DNA of 8,766 nt from Phycisphaerae bacterium (GCA_021736615.1 JAIPFN010000250.1:1-8766), one strand, 5' to 3'. Numbered from the stretch's first letter, positions 1-7,162 are shown. Made by a program: numbers and translations. Notes: generated by a model not told the origin, from the letters alone.

Positions 1-416
1 GGATTGATGGGGGCTTTTTTGACATCTTCGGTGACGGGAACGGTCTCTGGAATGCCGTAGACGGCGGCGGTCGAGCTGAACACGAACTTCCTGACGCCGG
101 TCGCTTCCATCGCCGAAAGGAGGTTATGAGCGTTGTTGAAATTATTATGGTAGTAGCGGAGCGGCTGGGCGACAGATTCGCCGACTTCGATGAAAGCGGC
201 AAAATGCATGACGCCTTCGATCTGGTACTTCTTTAAAGTGTCGACAAGCAGGTCGAAATCGGCAAGGTCACCATTGACAAAAGGGACATCTTTGATCGCA
301 CCCTTGTGGCCTTTGCTTAGATTATCGAAAACGACCGGCTCGTGACCCTCTCTAACGAGTGTCGCCGTCATGTTACTGCCAATATACCCTGCTCCGCCGC
401 AAACAAGAACTTTCAT
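1..416 (-). CDS. galE: UDP-glucose 4-epimerase, N-terminal part (cut by window start)
   Basis: Reading the minus strand from the ATG at 416 gives 138 complete codons with no stop before the window edge. The product interconverts UDP-glucose and UDP-galactose in the cytoplasm, supplying galactose for surface polysaccharides. The protein opens MKVLVCGGAGYIGSN, with the Rossmann G-x-x-G-x-x-G NAD-binding motif at residues 7-13. VFDNLSKGH (about 29-37) is the usual epimerase stretch after the second strand, HFAAFIEVGES (about 71-81) is typical of GalE, and SSTAAVYG (about 114-121) contains the active-site serine/threonine. The catalytic Y-x-x-x-K lies beyond the window. A weak purine-rich site (GGAAAGG) lies about 12 bases upstream. 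The start is 50 bases after the stop of the upstream lipoprotein gene, with no terminator between, so co-transcription is likely. A related SDR sugar-nucleotide epimerase is possible, but the motifs fit GalE best. Confidence 0.93.
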   Translation of the reverse strand, partial: MKVLVCGGAGYIGSNMTATLVREGHEPVVFDNLSKGHKGAIKDVPFVNGDLADFDLLVDTLKKYQIEGVMHFAAFIEVGESVAQPLRYYHNNFNNAHNLLSAMEATGVRKFVFSSTAAVYGIPETVPVTEDVKKAPIN

Positions 417-466
417 AAAAAAAACAACCTTTCCAAATGCTTTAAATTCTTTAAAAACTCAAGTTA

Positions 467-1033
467 CTACTTACCACTTACTTTTTTAACTTTATACATA
501 ATCCTGCCGAGAATCCTCTTTTCAAGTGCAGTGTCGGGCCCCAGATCGATCCACTCGAGGTTTTCGGTGTCCGGGTGGAGCTTTTGGAATGTTCTGCTGC
601 CGGAAAATATCCCCGTATTCTTTGAGGAATCGGCCACATCTGTCTCCTCTATCGCAAGCCGCCTCATATGAACCTTGCATTCGACACAAAACCGGCCGTC
701 AGTTTCGGCAAGCTGTAGTTCGGCGGTCCGAAGCACGCTTTGCAAATTCGACATCGACGCGTTTTCTGATCCGGCATTATCAATCCGCCAAAACTCGAAG
801 AATTGAGCACCTCTTAGCGGCCTGGTCTTGATATATCCCTTGTCGGTATCGAACTTTTCGATCTCAAAATACATCCTTACGAGCACGTCCTCGCAAAGCT
901 TCATAGCCTCGAGACGACTATCCAGAGACATACAAACGGGCATGCCCGGTTCGACAGCAACCTCTGAGCTGCAACCAAAAACGCCAAAAACAACGAAAAA
1001 ACCGAATAATGACAAAACCGCCCTGTTAACCAT
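467..1033 (-). CDS. putative lipoprotein of unknown function
   Basis: A 188-residue protein that I do not recognise as a family. The N-terminus is a lipoprotein signal: positive residue R4, a hydrophobic stretch from about 5 to 20, then the lipobox V-F-G-C with the lipidated cysteine at residue 21, followed by SS. The mature protein should therefore be membrane-anchored and face the periplasm. The rest is soluble and mixed alpha/beta in appearance, with a segment of alternating aromatic and charged residues (YFEIEKFDTDKGYIKTRP, about 55-72) and further cysteines at about 34, 47 and in FCVEC (about 114-118). The start is supported by GAGGTAG (1047-1041) about 8 bases before the ATG and by a promoter at 1073-1101. 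It lies 50 bases upstream of galE in the same direction and may share its transcript; no functional link to galactose metabolism is visible. Confidence 0.85.
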   Translation of the reverse strand: MVNRAVLSLFGFFVVFGVFGCSSEVAVEPGMPVCMSLDSRLEAMKLCEDVLVRMYFEIEKFDTDKGYIKTRPLRGAQFFEFWRIDNAGSENASMSNLQSVLRTAELQLAETDGRFCVECKVHMRRLAIEETDVADSSKNTGIFSGSRTFQKLHPDTENLEWIDLGPDTALEKRILGRIMYKVKKVSGK

Positions 1034-1072
1034 TATATATCTACCTCAAATTAATGTTAATATTTCAGGCAG

Positions 1073-1101
1073 ATTATAAACGACATTGAAAGAGTAAACA
1101 A
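1073..1101 (-). promoter_or_regulatory. sigma-70-type promoter for the lipoprotein-galE pair
   Basis: On the minus strand TTGTTT (1101-1096) and a perfect TATAAT (1078-1073) are separated by 17 bases. Transcription would start near 1066, giving a leader of about 33 nt before the lipoprotein ATG at 1033. Confidence 0.7.
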
Positions 1102-1373
1102 GGGTATTTTGAAATTGAACGGAACAAAAATGAGCCGCCATGTTCAAATATTACCGTTTTTGAAATCAGAGAGGTCCAGTTTACCAAAAATCGAGGCCTG
1201 ACTTAATGCTGCGCAACAATAACTTGCAAGCAGTACATCGCAGCAATATAATCAACAGGACAGTATCTAACAATGTGCAAATATTTAAAAAAGAATAATA
1301 GATACAGAATGAGTTCCGAACACTATTGCCCGAAGGGTCGTTTCGTTTTCCTCTTTATGGGCGATTTAATAGG
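1102..1373. other. intergenic stretch with nothing recognised
   Basis: No convincing coding frame, RNA gene or strong hairpin was seen on either strand between the lipoprotein promoter and the intron relic. The sequence is AT-rich and interrupted by stops in all frames. On the minus strand this is the 3' flank of the group II intron relic, so part of it may be the original insertion-site sequence. Confidence 0.5.
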
Positions 1374-1446
1374 GTCACGGTAGGGACATCCGTTACCTGA
1401 TTCCCCCCGTACAGATCCGTACTTGAGGCACTACCTCATACGGCTC
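1374..1446 (-). ncRNA. group II intron 3' end (domains V and VI), 5'-truncated relic
   Basis: On the minus strand, GAGCCGTAT (1446-1438) begins a typical domain V hairpin: it pairs with GTACGGATC (1422-1414), with a two-base AA bulge and a short GAGG/CCTC distal helix. Domain VI follows directly: GTACGG pairs with CCGTGAC (one bulged G), and GGGGAATC pairs with GATGTCCCT (one A-G mismatch). Between the two helices on the 3' side is a single unpaired A at 1381, exactly 8 nt from the end, where the branch-point adenosine belongs. The intron would end in AC at 1374. The sequence just upstream (to about 1470) may be the tail of domain IV, but there is no room for domains I-III before the terminator at 1587 and no reverse-transcriptase reading frame. 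It is therefore a non-functional 3' fragment. The structure was folded by eye. Confidence 0.88.
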
Positions 1447-1586
1447 CTGCCTTGAGTCTGGCGTTAAAGCGACCGCTGGGGTATGGGTGCGTTACACGGG
1501 GACGGGGTAACCATATTCTTAACAAACGGTTTAATCGTTCCCACTTGAGGGTTTAAAATATCCCTTTTTTTTATTTACCAAACTAC

Positions 1587-1629
1587 AAAAAATTATCGCC
1601 CGTCTGAGAGTTTCCCCAGACGGGCGATA
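1587..1629 (-). terminator. intrinsic terminator of the 1105-residue protein gene
   Basis: A perfect 13-bp stem, TATCGCCCGTCTG (1594-1606) against CAGACGGGCGATA (1617-1629), has a 10-nt loop. On the minus strand it is followed by an A and six T (1592-1587). It starts 38 bases after the stop codon at 1667-1669. Confidence 0.93.
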
Positions 1630-1666
1630 TATATTCACTCCATCAATTCGCAATCGGAAATTACTC

Positions 1667-4600
1667 TTATGGCTGATCAGCCGGTTCTGTCGACGAATAA
1701 TCAACAAGCCATGCCGCAGCCATCCCTGCAAAATCTTCGAGGTTCGTGTTGCAATCGGCGTTAATGTCACCCAGGTCTAAACCCAACTCTGAATTCGAGG
1801 CCAAGCTCGCCAGACAGACTGTATTGTACGTATCAATAGTTACGTAAGCATTGGTAGACTTCCCTTCGCCGCTTACCGTAAATTTCATATTTACGGTAAC
1901 CCTATCCTCAGTTGGAGGGGTCAAATGAGTAATTGTGACCGTTGGGGTTTTAGAGTCAGAATTTAAAATCTCAATGTCAAGGTTAGCAGTATGATCGTCA
2001 GGAACGACAGCCCAGCTATATGTCAAGTCAGTCGTGTTCCAGGTCGTCTCGGCTGGTATAGTAACGGTCGCAGTCAATGGCACAGATTCACCTGCCCAGG
2101 TAATTATGTGAGCGTCAGTAGAAATGTTAGGAGCGTTAGGATCAATGTACTCGCGGACCTGGAAACCGCCCGGGCCGAGCTCATCAGAACCTGTGGCCAT
2201 TACCTGCATTGTGAAAGAAGGATCCGTTAATCCTTCGTAAACAATATAGTTGCCCGGAGTAGTGCCATCAACGATCTCGATGAAAGTTCCGTCAAATCCT
2301 TGCATAAGAGTGAAATCCCGCTCATCGCCGTTAAAAATAATTTTGCCTGTGCTGGAACCGACATTTGCTCTGGTATTCAGGTAAACGATCACATCGTATA
2401 ATTCAAAGGGAATATCATTCAACTCCATGTCGAATTTATTCTCCTCACCCTCTACATCGGTGCCATTGGCACGAGAATACATCATATCCGTATTGCCGTT
2501 TCCAGGCATCGCATGGGATTCGGTCCAAAGGTACGGGCTGCCATTACGTACATCATTGAGAATAAATGTTGCCGTAGAACCTTTATTGCTTAATAACGTT
2601 TTTGGTTCACTGGGACCATCTGGGAACGATGGCACATAATAATTTATCCAGCCGGTCGAATACCAGTCATCAAAACCGGCAGATTGATCGGCTTCCAATG
2701 TTACATCGTTATAATTTTCTGGCGGCAAAGCACCATAGTGATAAAAATTAACGTTAAAGCTATTACTCTGTGTCCCTTGTGATGCAGCCGGCGTATCTAT
2801 TGTTAAATCATTAAGCCATGTCGCAGCCTGCAAAGCTAAATCTTCGATGTCTATGTCACAGTCCTTGTCAAGGTCATTCAGGTCATCCTTACCTTCACCA
2901 ACACGAGCCATTGCACAAGCATCACCGTACACGTCAATCTCTACAGAAGCTTTCACTGGTATCGGGTTAGCTCCGTCACTGACGGAAACTGTTAAAGTAA
3001 CGGTCTCAACGCCGCTAGAAATCGGGAATAGCGTGTCGGAAGTAAGAACAACATTATCAAACTCAACATCAGAAGAACCATCTGCCGGATTGACCAGTTT
3101 GATCATCAGAGGCAGATCAACTTTGTTTGCATCTGCTACCGGATCATTTGTATATAAAACTTCCGAGGTTACCCATGCTTGCGGCGCTATTGCAATACTG
3201 TTGTCGTCTTCTGCAAGTACAAGTTCGTTTTCACCATCAAGTGCAATCAGTTGAACCAGGTATTTTGAATTAGCATTACTCCACATGCCGTGACCAATGT
3301 CGGCATTTAGAGTATAAGTTGCACCGGCCTGAACAGTTTCACTCAGGACAATTGAAAAAGCCCCCCCAGCATTTGCCCATAGACATTGTTCGCCTTCGCT
3401 TGCAGTGTCGATTATTGCGCCAGGGGCCGGATTGGCCATACCGGAACTTCCGATTTTCGTCCAACCGGTCGGAGTTGTGCCATCACTTAAACCGTCAATT
3501 ATTACAGGATCCTCAAAACCGGCATTGACAATTTTAGCCTCGCTATAAGGCGTCCTGGTAATCGTAACCGTTGGAGTTGCAGTGTCACCATCTTCGATCG
3601 TAACATTATCGGCAGGATCAGCAACCCATTCAATAATCGTCGCCGATTCCCCGTAATTAGTAATAGTCGCAACCAATGGCACAGGTTCACCTGGCCAAGT
3701 CATCTGGTCGCCGGTAATGCTTTCTATAACAGGAGACGGATCACCTAATACTTCAAATGTCCACAAAGGACCGTTGACTATATTCGGATCTCCTGTGCCG
3801 TATTCAACGATTTCCGGATCGCCATAAAGATACGAATTCACCTGCCAGTAGTATGTTCCATTGCTAAGACCAGAAGCCGTCACGGAAGTAACATTCAAAC
3901 CTGAAACAGGGTCAAGGGTCAGAGCAGCAATATCGTAAGCCGGATTCGCCTCGTTCGGTTCCGTACCAAACAACACTTCAACATAAACATCACCTGGATT
4001 ATCCAGGTCCAGCACAATATTCTCCCAGTTCAAATCCACATCGCCGGGTGAAGCCTCATTTAACGGAGAAACTTTTACCAGGCCGCGAAATTTAAAGTAT
4101 GGAAATTCCTTCAGTACAGGATATTTTAGATTTTCAATCATGGCCCATGTGTTCTCAAAATCCCAATCAACATAATTGTCCTGCGTCAACATTTCTTTTG
4201 TTGTCCGTCCCATGCCTGATCCGTCGTCCCCGGTGGAAGCATCCATGAAAATATTCGTAAAAGTTGTAAGATCCATATTATAGTAGCAACTGTGGATACC
4301 GGGACCGCCAAGGTCGCGAGCAAAACCGGAGGCGCCAGAACCACTCGGGGTGAGGTCGACGTTGCCGGCAACATAACAATTCTCAATTAAGCCCATTCCG
4401 TTTGAATTGCAGAAACCGCCAATGCCATCGATGCCCTCAATTGTTACGCTTGTTCCGAGAACAAAACAATCCGTAATACTGCCGCTGTCACGCATTAACC
4501 CTACCAGCGAGCCGCCATTGTTGCCATTGTGGGCTCCTGTAAGGGATATGGTACCACCTTCAAGAAAACATTTCTTGATAGCACCCTTGCTGTCACCAAC

Positions 4601-4984
4601 CAAAGCTCCAATGTAATTCGGACTAGCAGAAGCTGGAGTTCCATCTGCTGTAATATTAACGTTTATCAATCCAACATTTTGTATCAAACTACCGGGCATC
4701 GTGCGGCCGAACAAGCCGTTTGTTCTGGTACCTGGATTGTTGTAAGTTGTATTGCTGGTACTTAAGCCATCGATTATGTGAAAGGCACCGTCAAAAGTAC
4801 CCCCGAATTCCATAATGCTTGTAAATGTCCCGGTAAGAACGATGTCATTGCCTAACACGTAATGGCCTGTTGCATTAATGGGAATGGCCTGAAGCTCCGC
4901 TTGATTAGTAATCACAGTCACTGCGAAACTACTACCTGCCGCAAACAACAATACTAACAACATTAGTAACTTTTCCTTCTTCAT
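1667..4984 (-). CDS. large secreted modular protein with GLUG-type beta-helix, Ig/PKD-like units and two EF-hand (dockerin-like) modules
   Basis: A 1105-residue exported protein with no identified enzymatic site; likely a surface or matrix protein (adhesion or carbohydrate binding). The signal peptide is residues 1-21 (K2, K3, K5, hydrophobic core, cleavage after S-S-F-A). Residues ~25-290 resemble GLUG-type right-handed beta-helix repeats, with four G-x-x-G...C-[FY] units at about 124-140, 157-174, 187-204 and 217-234. They end in the block GMGRTTKEM...WDFENTW...YPVL, familiar from such proteins. Residues ~300-415 are fibronectin/Ig-like (GTYYWQV). Residues ~418-478 plus 656-690 form a PKD/Ig-like unit interrupted by a CBM-like jelly roll (about 483-654, opening VNAGFEDP). 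An EF-hand module (DLDKDCDIDIEDLALQAATWL, ~704-724) follows. Residues ~742-946 are a beta-rich domain, ~953-1053 a second Ig-like unit, and ~1070-1093 a second EF-hand module. AAGGAG (4998-4993) supports the start. A paralogue begins at 8483. Confidence 0.92.
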   Translation of the reverse strand: MKKEKLLMLLVLLFAAGSSFAVTVITNQAELQAIPINATGHYVLGNDIVLTGTFTSIMEFGGTFDGAFHIIDGLSTSNTTYNNPGTRTNGLFGRTMPGSLIQNVGLINVNITADGTPASASPNYIGALVGDSKGAIKKCFLEGGTISLTGAHNGNNGGSLVGLMRDSGSITDCFVLGTSVTIEGIDGIGGFCNSNGMGLIENCYVAGNVDLTPSGSGASGFARDLGGPGIHSCYYNMDLTTFTNIFMDASTGDDGSGMGRTTKEMLTQDNYVDWDFENTWAMIENLKYPVLKEFPYFKFRGLVKVSPLNEASPGDVDLNWENIVLDLDNPGDVYVEVLFGTEPNEANPAYDIAALTLDPVSGLNVTSVTASGLSNGTYYWQVNSYLYGDPEIVEYGTGDPNIVNGPLWTFEVLGDPSPVIESITGDQMTWPGEPVPLVATITNYGESATIIEWVADPADNVTIEDGDTATPTVTITRTPYSEAKIVNAGFEDPVIIDGLSDGTTPTGWTKIGSSGMANPAPGAIIDTASEGEQCLWANAGGAFSIVLSETVQAGATYTLNADIGHGMWSNANSKYLVQLIALDGENELVLAEDDNSIAIAPQAWVTSEVLYTNDPVADANKVDLPLMIKLVNPADGSSDVEFDNVVLTSDTLFPISSGVETVTLTVSVSDGANPIPVKASVEIDVYGDACAMARVGEGKDDLNDLDKDCDIDIEDLALQAATWLNDLTIDTPAASQGTQSNSFNVNFYHYGALPPENYNDVTLEADQSAGFDDWYSTGWINYYVPSFPDGPSEPKTLLSNKGSTATFILNDVRNGSPYLWTESHAMPGNGNTDMMYSRANGTDVEGEENKFDMELNDIPFELYDVIVYLNTRANVGSSTGKIIFNGDERDFTLMQGFDGTFIEIVDGTTPGNYIVYEGLTDPSFTMQVMATGSDELGPGGFQVREYIDPNAPNISTDAHIITWAGESVPLTATVTIPAETTWNTTDLTYSWAVVPDDHTANLDIEILNSDSKTPTVTITHLTPPTEDRVTVNMKFTVSGEGKSTNAYVTIDTYNTVCLASLASNSELGLDLGDINADCNTNLEDFAGMAAAWLVDYSSTEPADQP

Positions 4985-5348
4985 CTTTTGTACTCCTTAA
5001 ATAAAAATAAAATTTAGCCCCGACGTAAAGCCGGGATTTCGCTTCGCTCAACAGCAATGAGCTAAAAGCAGTTAAAATACAATTTTCTGGATTTTGTTTA
5101 TTTTTGTGGATTCAACCGAATCTGTTAAGGCTTGCCTTTTTGAATTATCCGGGGAAATTGCGCATCGGGTTTTTATTTGGGAATTATTGCTGTGTGTGTA
5201 GTGATATAACGTATCTCTGCCGGTGTCAGCAGTTTGCGAAACTATCAAAACTTGATGTCTGCTCGTACTTTCCAAAACACCTCTCCAAAAACTTTCGTCT
5301 CCCAATCCCACAAAGGGCCCAAAAAAAGACCCTAAAACAACATTTACT
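4985..5348 (-). promoter_or_regulatory. long structured 5' leader of the 1105-residue protein gene
   Basis: About 360 nt separate the promoter from the ATG at 4984. On the minus strand the leader begins with a hairpin, AGGGTC/GGCCCT (5333-5328 with 5319-5314), whose loop is almost all T. Near the gene there is CCCGGC-TTTAC-GTCGGG (5035-5019), possibly extended by AGC/GCT across a bulge. This is followed by a T/A-rich run and then the Shine-Dalgarno AAGGAG at 4998-4993. A GCTCA/TGAGC hairpin lies just upstream of it. No known riboswitch class was recognised. A 79-codon minus-strand frame at 5072-5311 has no recognisable features and is not called as a gene. Confidence 0.4.
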
Positions 5349-5377
5349 AGAATAGAACATCAAGCCGCGTTTGTCAA
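5349..5377 (-). promoter_or_regulatory. sigma-70-type promoter of the 1105-residue protein gene
   Basis: On the minus strand a consensus TTGACA (5377-5372) and TATTCT (5354-5349) are separated by 17 bases. The -35 box ends the 14-mer TTTTTCTCTTGACA (5385-5372), which occurs identically at the promoter of the paralogue at 8321-8334. Confidence 0.8.
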
Positions 5378-5385
5378 GAGAAAAA

Positions 5386-5601
5386 CCTTAATATCAGGGA
5401 AAATATTCAAATATATCCATTTTTTTACTAGTGAACTTAGCCTGCATGCTTTGTGGTCGTTGCGCTAAAGTGTTTGCCCCATATTTATTAAGATTTCTGT
5501 CAATTTTGTGTAAGATTTTTGTGCCTGGTTGGTCTAATATATCGGTTTCGGGCGAAAGGTACCTGAAAATACAAACGAAGCCTGATACTACGGATATTAA
5601 A
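5386..5601. other. intergenic stretch between divergent units
   Basis: No gene was recognised here. The plus strand is open from an ATG at 5431 into the sigma-factor fragment at 5602. However, the translated upstream part is cysteine/leucine-rich with no family resemblance, and the homology begins only at the internal ATG, so this is treated as upstream non-coding DNA of the sigma relic. Confidence 0.4.
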
Positions 5602-5709
5602 ATGACTGACGATAAACGGCTGTTTGAGCGATTTAACCAGGGCGATAAATCGGTTTTTGACAGCCTTATCGCATAAGCTTTATCGGCTTATGATGATCTT
5701 TACAATCAC
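5602..5709 (+). pseudogene. remnant of an ECF-type RNA polymerase sigma factor (N-terminal end only)
   Basis: The ATG at 5602 opens MTDDKRLFERFNQGDKSVFD, which closely resembles the beginning of ECF sigma factors (helix leading into region 2: R-F-x-x-G-D-x-x-x-F-D-x-L). The frame is stopped by TAA at 5674-5676 after 24 residues. Reading on in the same frame gives A-x-x-A-Y-D-D-L-Y-N-H, which fits the next part of region 2 (Y-x-x-D-L-Y), before resemblance is lost. A TGA follows at 5797-5799. Region 2.4 and region 4 are absent. The gene has thus been inactivated by at least an in-frame stop and loss of everything downstream. No partner anti-sigma gene remains. The family call rests on a short match by eye. 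Confidence 0.55.
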
Positions 5710-5848
5710 AGGGCCGGTCATTCCATATTTTCTTTTGAACTGCAAGACTTTACGGGCTATCCCAGAGCATTTTCGGCCAGTTTGAGAATTACGAATTGAG
5801 GTTCCGCCCTAAAGGGCGAAGAAAACTAGAGGGAAAACCATGGACAGT

Positions 5849-5868
5849 GGGGCTGTTGAAAAAGCCCC
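5849..5868. terminator. possible weak hairpin terminator downstream of the phosphoesterase gene
   Basis: GGGGCT (5849-5854) pairs with AGCCCC (5863-5868) around an 8-nt loop, about 45 bases past the phosphoesterase stop. There is no T-run after the stem on either strand, so any termination here would be inefficient or factor-assisted. It could also be a leftover mobile-element end, but no matching partner end was seen. Confidence 0.25.
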
Positions 5869-5913
5869 TTCTATCGTGTATAAATTCTTGACTGTGCGTA
5901 GTTTACACTAGTT

Positions 5914-7092
5914 TCAATGAGTTTCTTTGAGCCAGTCCTGACAGATAATGTTCAAATCCAATAAATTTATAACATTGTCCTTTGGTAGTGAAATATCGCA
6001 TTCAGGATTCCAGTTGGCCGTCGGGGCGGCATCACTGAGCCAGGCAGAAGCAAAGATAGAAAAATCGAGATTATTTACTTTGCCGTCAAGATTAATATCG
6101 GCCCTTAAGGGAACTGCATAGCTGAAAACATTCGGTGCGGCTTGAAATATGCCCGGGGCTGTTCTGTGTTTCCAGGTCATGTTTACATTTAAGTCATCTA
6201 CTTCAACCAGCATATATCCGTATTTTTGATCATAGTAAACCAATTGGGGAGTCCATAAGAGGTTGTCACCGCTGTACGAGCCGTCCCATGCTCTCAGTGA
6301 ACCTGAAGAAGATATCTCTATCTGGTGTATGTCATTATCAGGATTTCCATCACCGTCATCTATTCGTGCGTGATTTAAGAAGTGATCATGCCCGCAAAAA
6401 TAACTTCGCACACCTGCATCTACCATGCTATCCCAAAAAAGAACAAATTGAGATTGGTTTATCTCGGCAAGTGAATCGACATGATACATTTCAAAGGCCG
6501 GGGGGTGTCCATATACAAATATATGCGGATGATCATTGGAAGCAAATTGCTGATCCAACCAAGCTTGCTGATTCAAGATATGACGTCCTGAAGTATAGAA
6601 GCCCAGCCCCACTATCATAGCATTGTTGTTTATAAAAGAATAAGTAACATTCTGCTGGCCTGAGGGACCGTTGCCCGGAAGCGCATATTGACCAGAAAAA
6701 ACCGAGTCCCAGGAAGCTTTGTTGTTGGGCATATAAGTGTCATGATTGCCGCGTACGGGATATACTCCGATGCCGGCATCATACAAGGGCTGAACCGTAT
6801 TACGCCAAATGGTAAGTTGTGTCTCTAAATTATTTAGCGATGGCGGATACCCAGAGACAAGATCGCCGCAAACTAAAATAAAGTCAATGTCTTCATTGAT
6901 AATTGCTGCAACTATTTCACTTAGTATAGGAATATTAACATATTGCGAATTACCAGCAATAGAACCATTTCCCTGAGTATCGCTTATAACAGCAAACCTC
7001 CATTTATCTGATGCAAAAACAAACTGATTTATAGAAGCAAATGCCGCAAACAAAATCATATACAATAGAAACTGTTTTGATTTATTATTCAT
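5914..7092 (-). CDS. secreted calcineurin-like metallophosphoesterase with C-terminal dockerin-like tail
   Basis: A 392-residue exported phosphoesterase, expected to hydrolyse a phosphomono- or diester using two metal ions; the substrate is unknown. The signal peptide is residues 1-27 (K4, K6, hydrophobic stretch, cleavage after FVFA). Metallophosphoesterase motifs are in order: D-T-Q at 38-40 (first metal ligand D38; Q40 where many family members have H), G-D at 76-77, G-N-H-D at 115-118, G-H at 195-196, and G-H-D-H at 234-237. The catalytic domain ends near residue 310. The tail is a duplicated dockerin-like element: DINLDGKVNNLDFSIFASAWL (about 332-352) has a good calcium-loop pattern, while the second copy (CDISLPKDNVINLLDL, about 365-380, ending in DWL) is degenerate. 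These modules resemble those of the 1105-residue protein. The start is supported by the signal peptide and a weak GAG 8 bases upstream. The gene is probably monocistronic. Confidence 0.92.
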   Translation of the reverse strand: MNNKSKQFLLYMILFAAFASINQFVFASDKWRFAVISDTQGNGSIAGNSQYVNIPILSEIVAAIINEDIDFILVCGDLVSGYPPSLNNLETQLTIWRNTVQPLYDAGIGVYPVRGNHDTYMPNNKASWDSVFSGQYALPGNGPSGQQNVTYSFINNNAMIVGLGFYTSGRHILNQQAWLDQQFASNDHPHIFVYGHPPAFEMYHVDSLAEINQSQFVLFWDSMVDAGVRSYFCGHDHFLNHARIDDGDGNPDNDIHQIEISSSGSLRAWDGSYSGDNLLWTPQLVYYDQKYGYMLVEVDDLNVNMTWKHRTAPGIFQAAPNVFSYAVPLRADINLDGKVNNLDFSIFASAWLSDAAPTANWNPECDISLPKDNVINLLDLNIICQDWLKETH

Positions 7093-7132
7093 TATTTACT
7101 CAATTAAAGACTAAGGTGAAGATGCATGCAAT

Positions 7133-7161
7133 AAGATACCAAAATTGTCAAGAATTGTCAA
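7133..7161 (-). promoter_or_regulatory. sigma-70-type promoter of the phosphoesterase gene, with tandem -35 repeats
   Basis: On the minus strand TTGACA (7161-7156) and TATCTT (7138-7133) are 17 bases apart. A second TTGACA (7151-7146) lies inside the spacer because a 10-bp unit (aattgtcaag on the plus strand) is repeated in tandem at 7143-7162. Only the distal TTGACA has a suitable -10 box. Confidence 0.65.
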
Positions 7162-7162
7162 G

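Noticed and set aside
342..1079. Plus-strand frames opposite galE and the lipoprotein (342-671, 526-831, 828-1079)
   Set aside because: They are antisense to a GalE with clear motifs and a lipoprotein with a lipobox, promoter and ribosome binding site; none has recognisable features.
1531..1770. A 79-codon minus-strand frame overlapping the end of the 1105-residue gene and running through its terminator
   Set aside because: It crosses a strong intrinsic terminator and overlaps the EF-hand coding sequence out of frame; no resemblance to a reverse transcriptase despite being near the intron relic.
2847..3254. A 135-codon plus-strand Ser/Thr-rich frame antisense to the large secreted protein
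   Set aside because: Serine-rich composition is what antisense reading of this gene produces, and there is no ribosome binding site or family match.
5072..5311. A 79-codon minus-strand frame in the leader of the 1105-residue gene
   Set aside because: No recognisable motif, no good ribosome binding site, polar low-complexity composition, and its position inside a probable untranslated leader.
5849..5868. GGGGCTGTTGAAAAAGCCCC as the end of an insertion sequence
   Set aside because: It looks like some IS termini, but no matching inverted end or transposase was found in the window, so it is listed only as a weak hairpin.
6135..6620. A 161-codon plus-strand frame antisense to the phosphoesterase
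   Set aside because: It lies wholly within a clear gene on the other strand, and its Cys/His-rich translation shows no family resemblance; it is a shadow frame.
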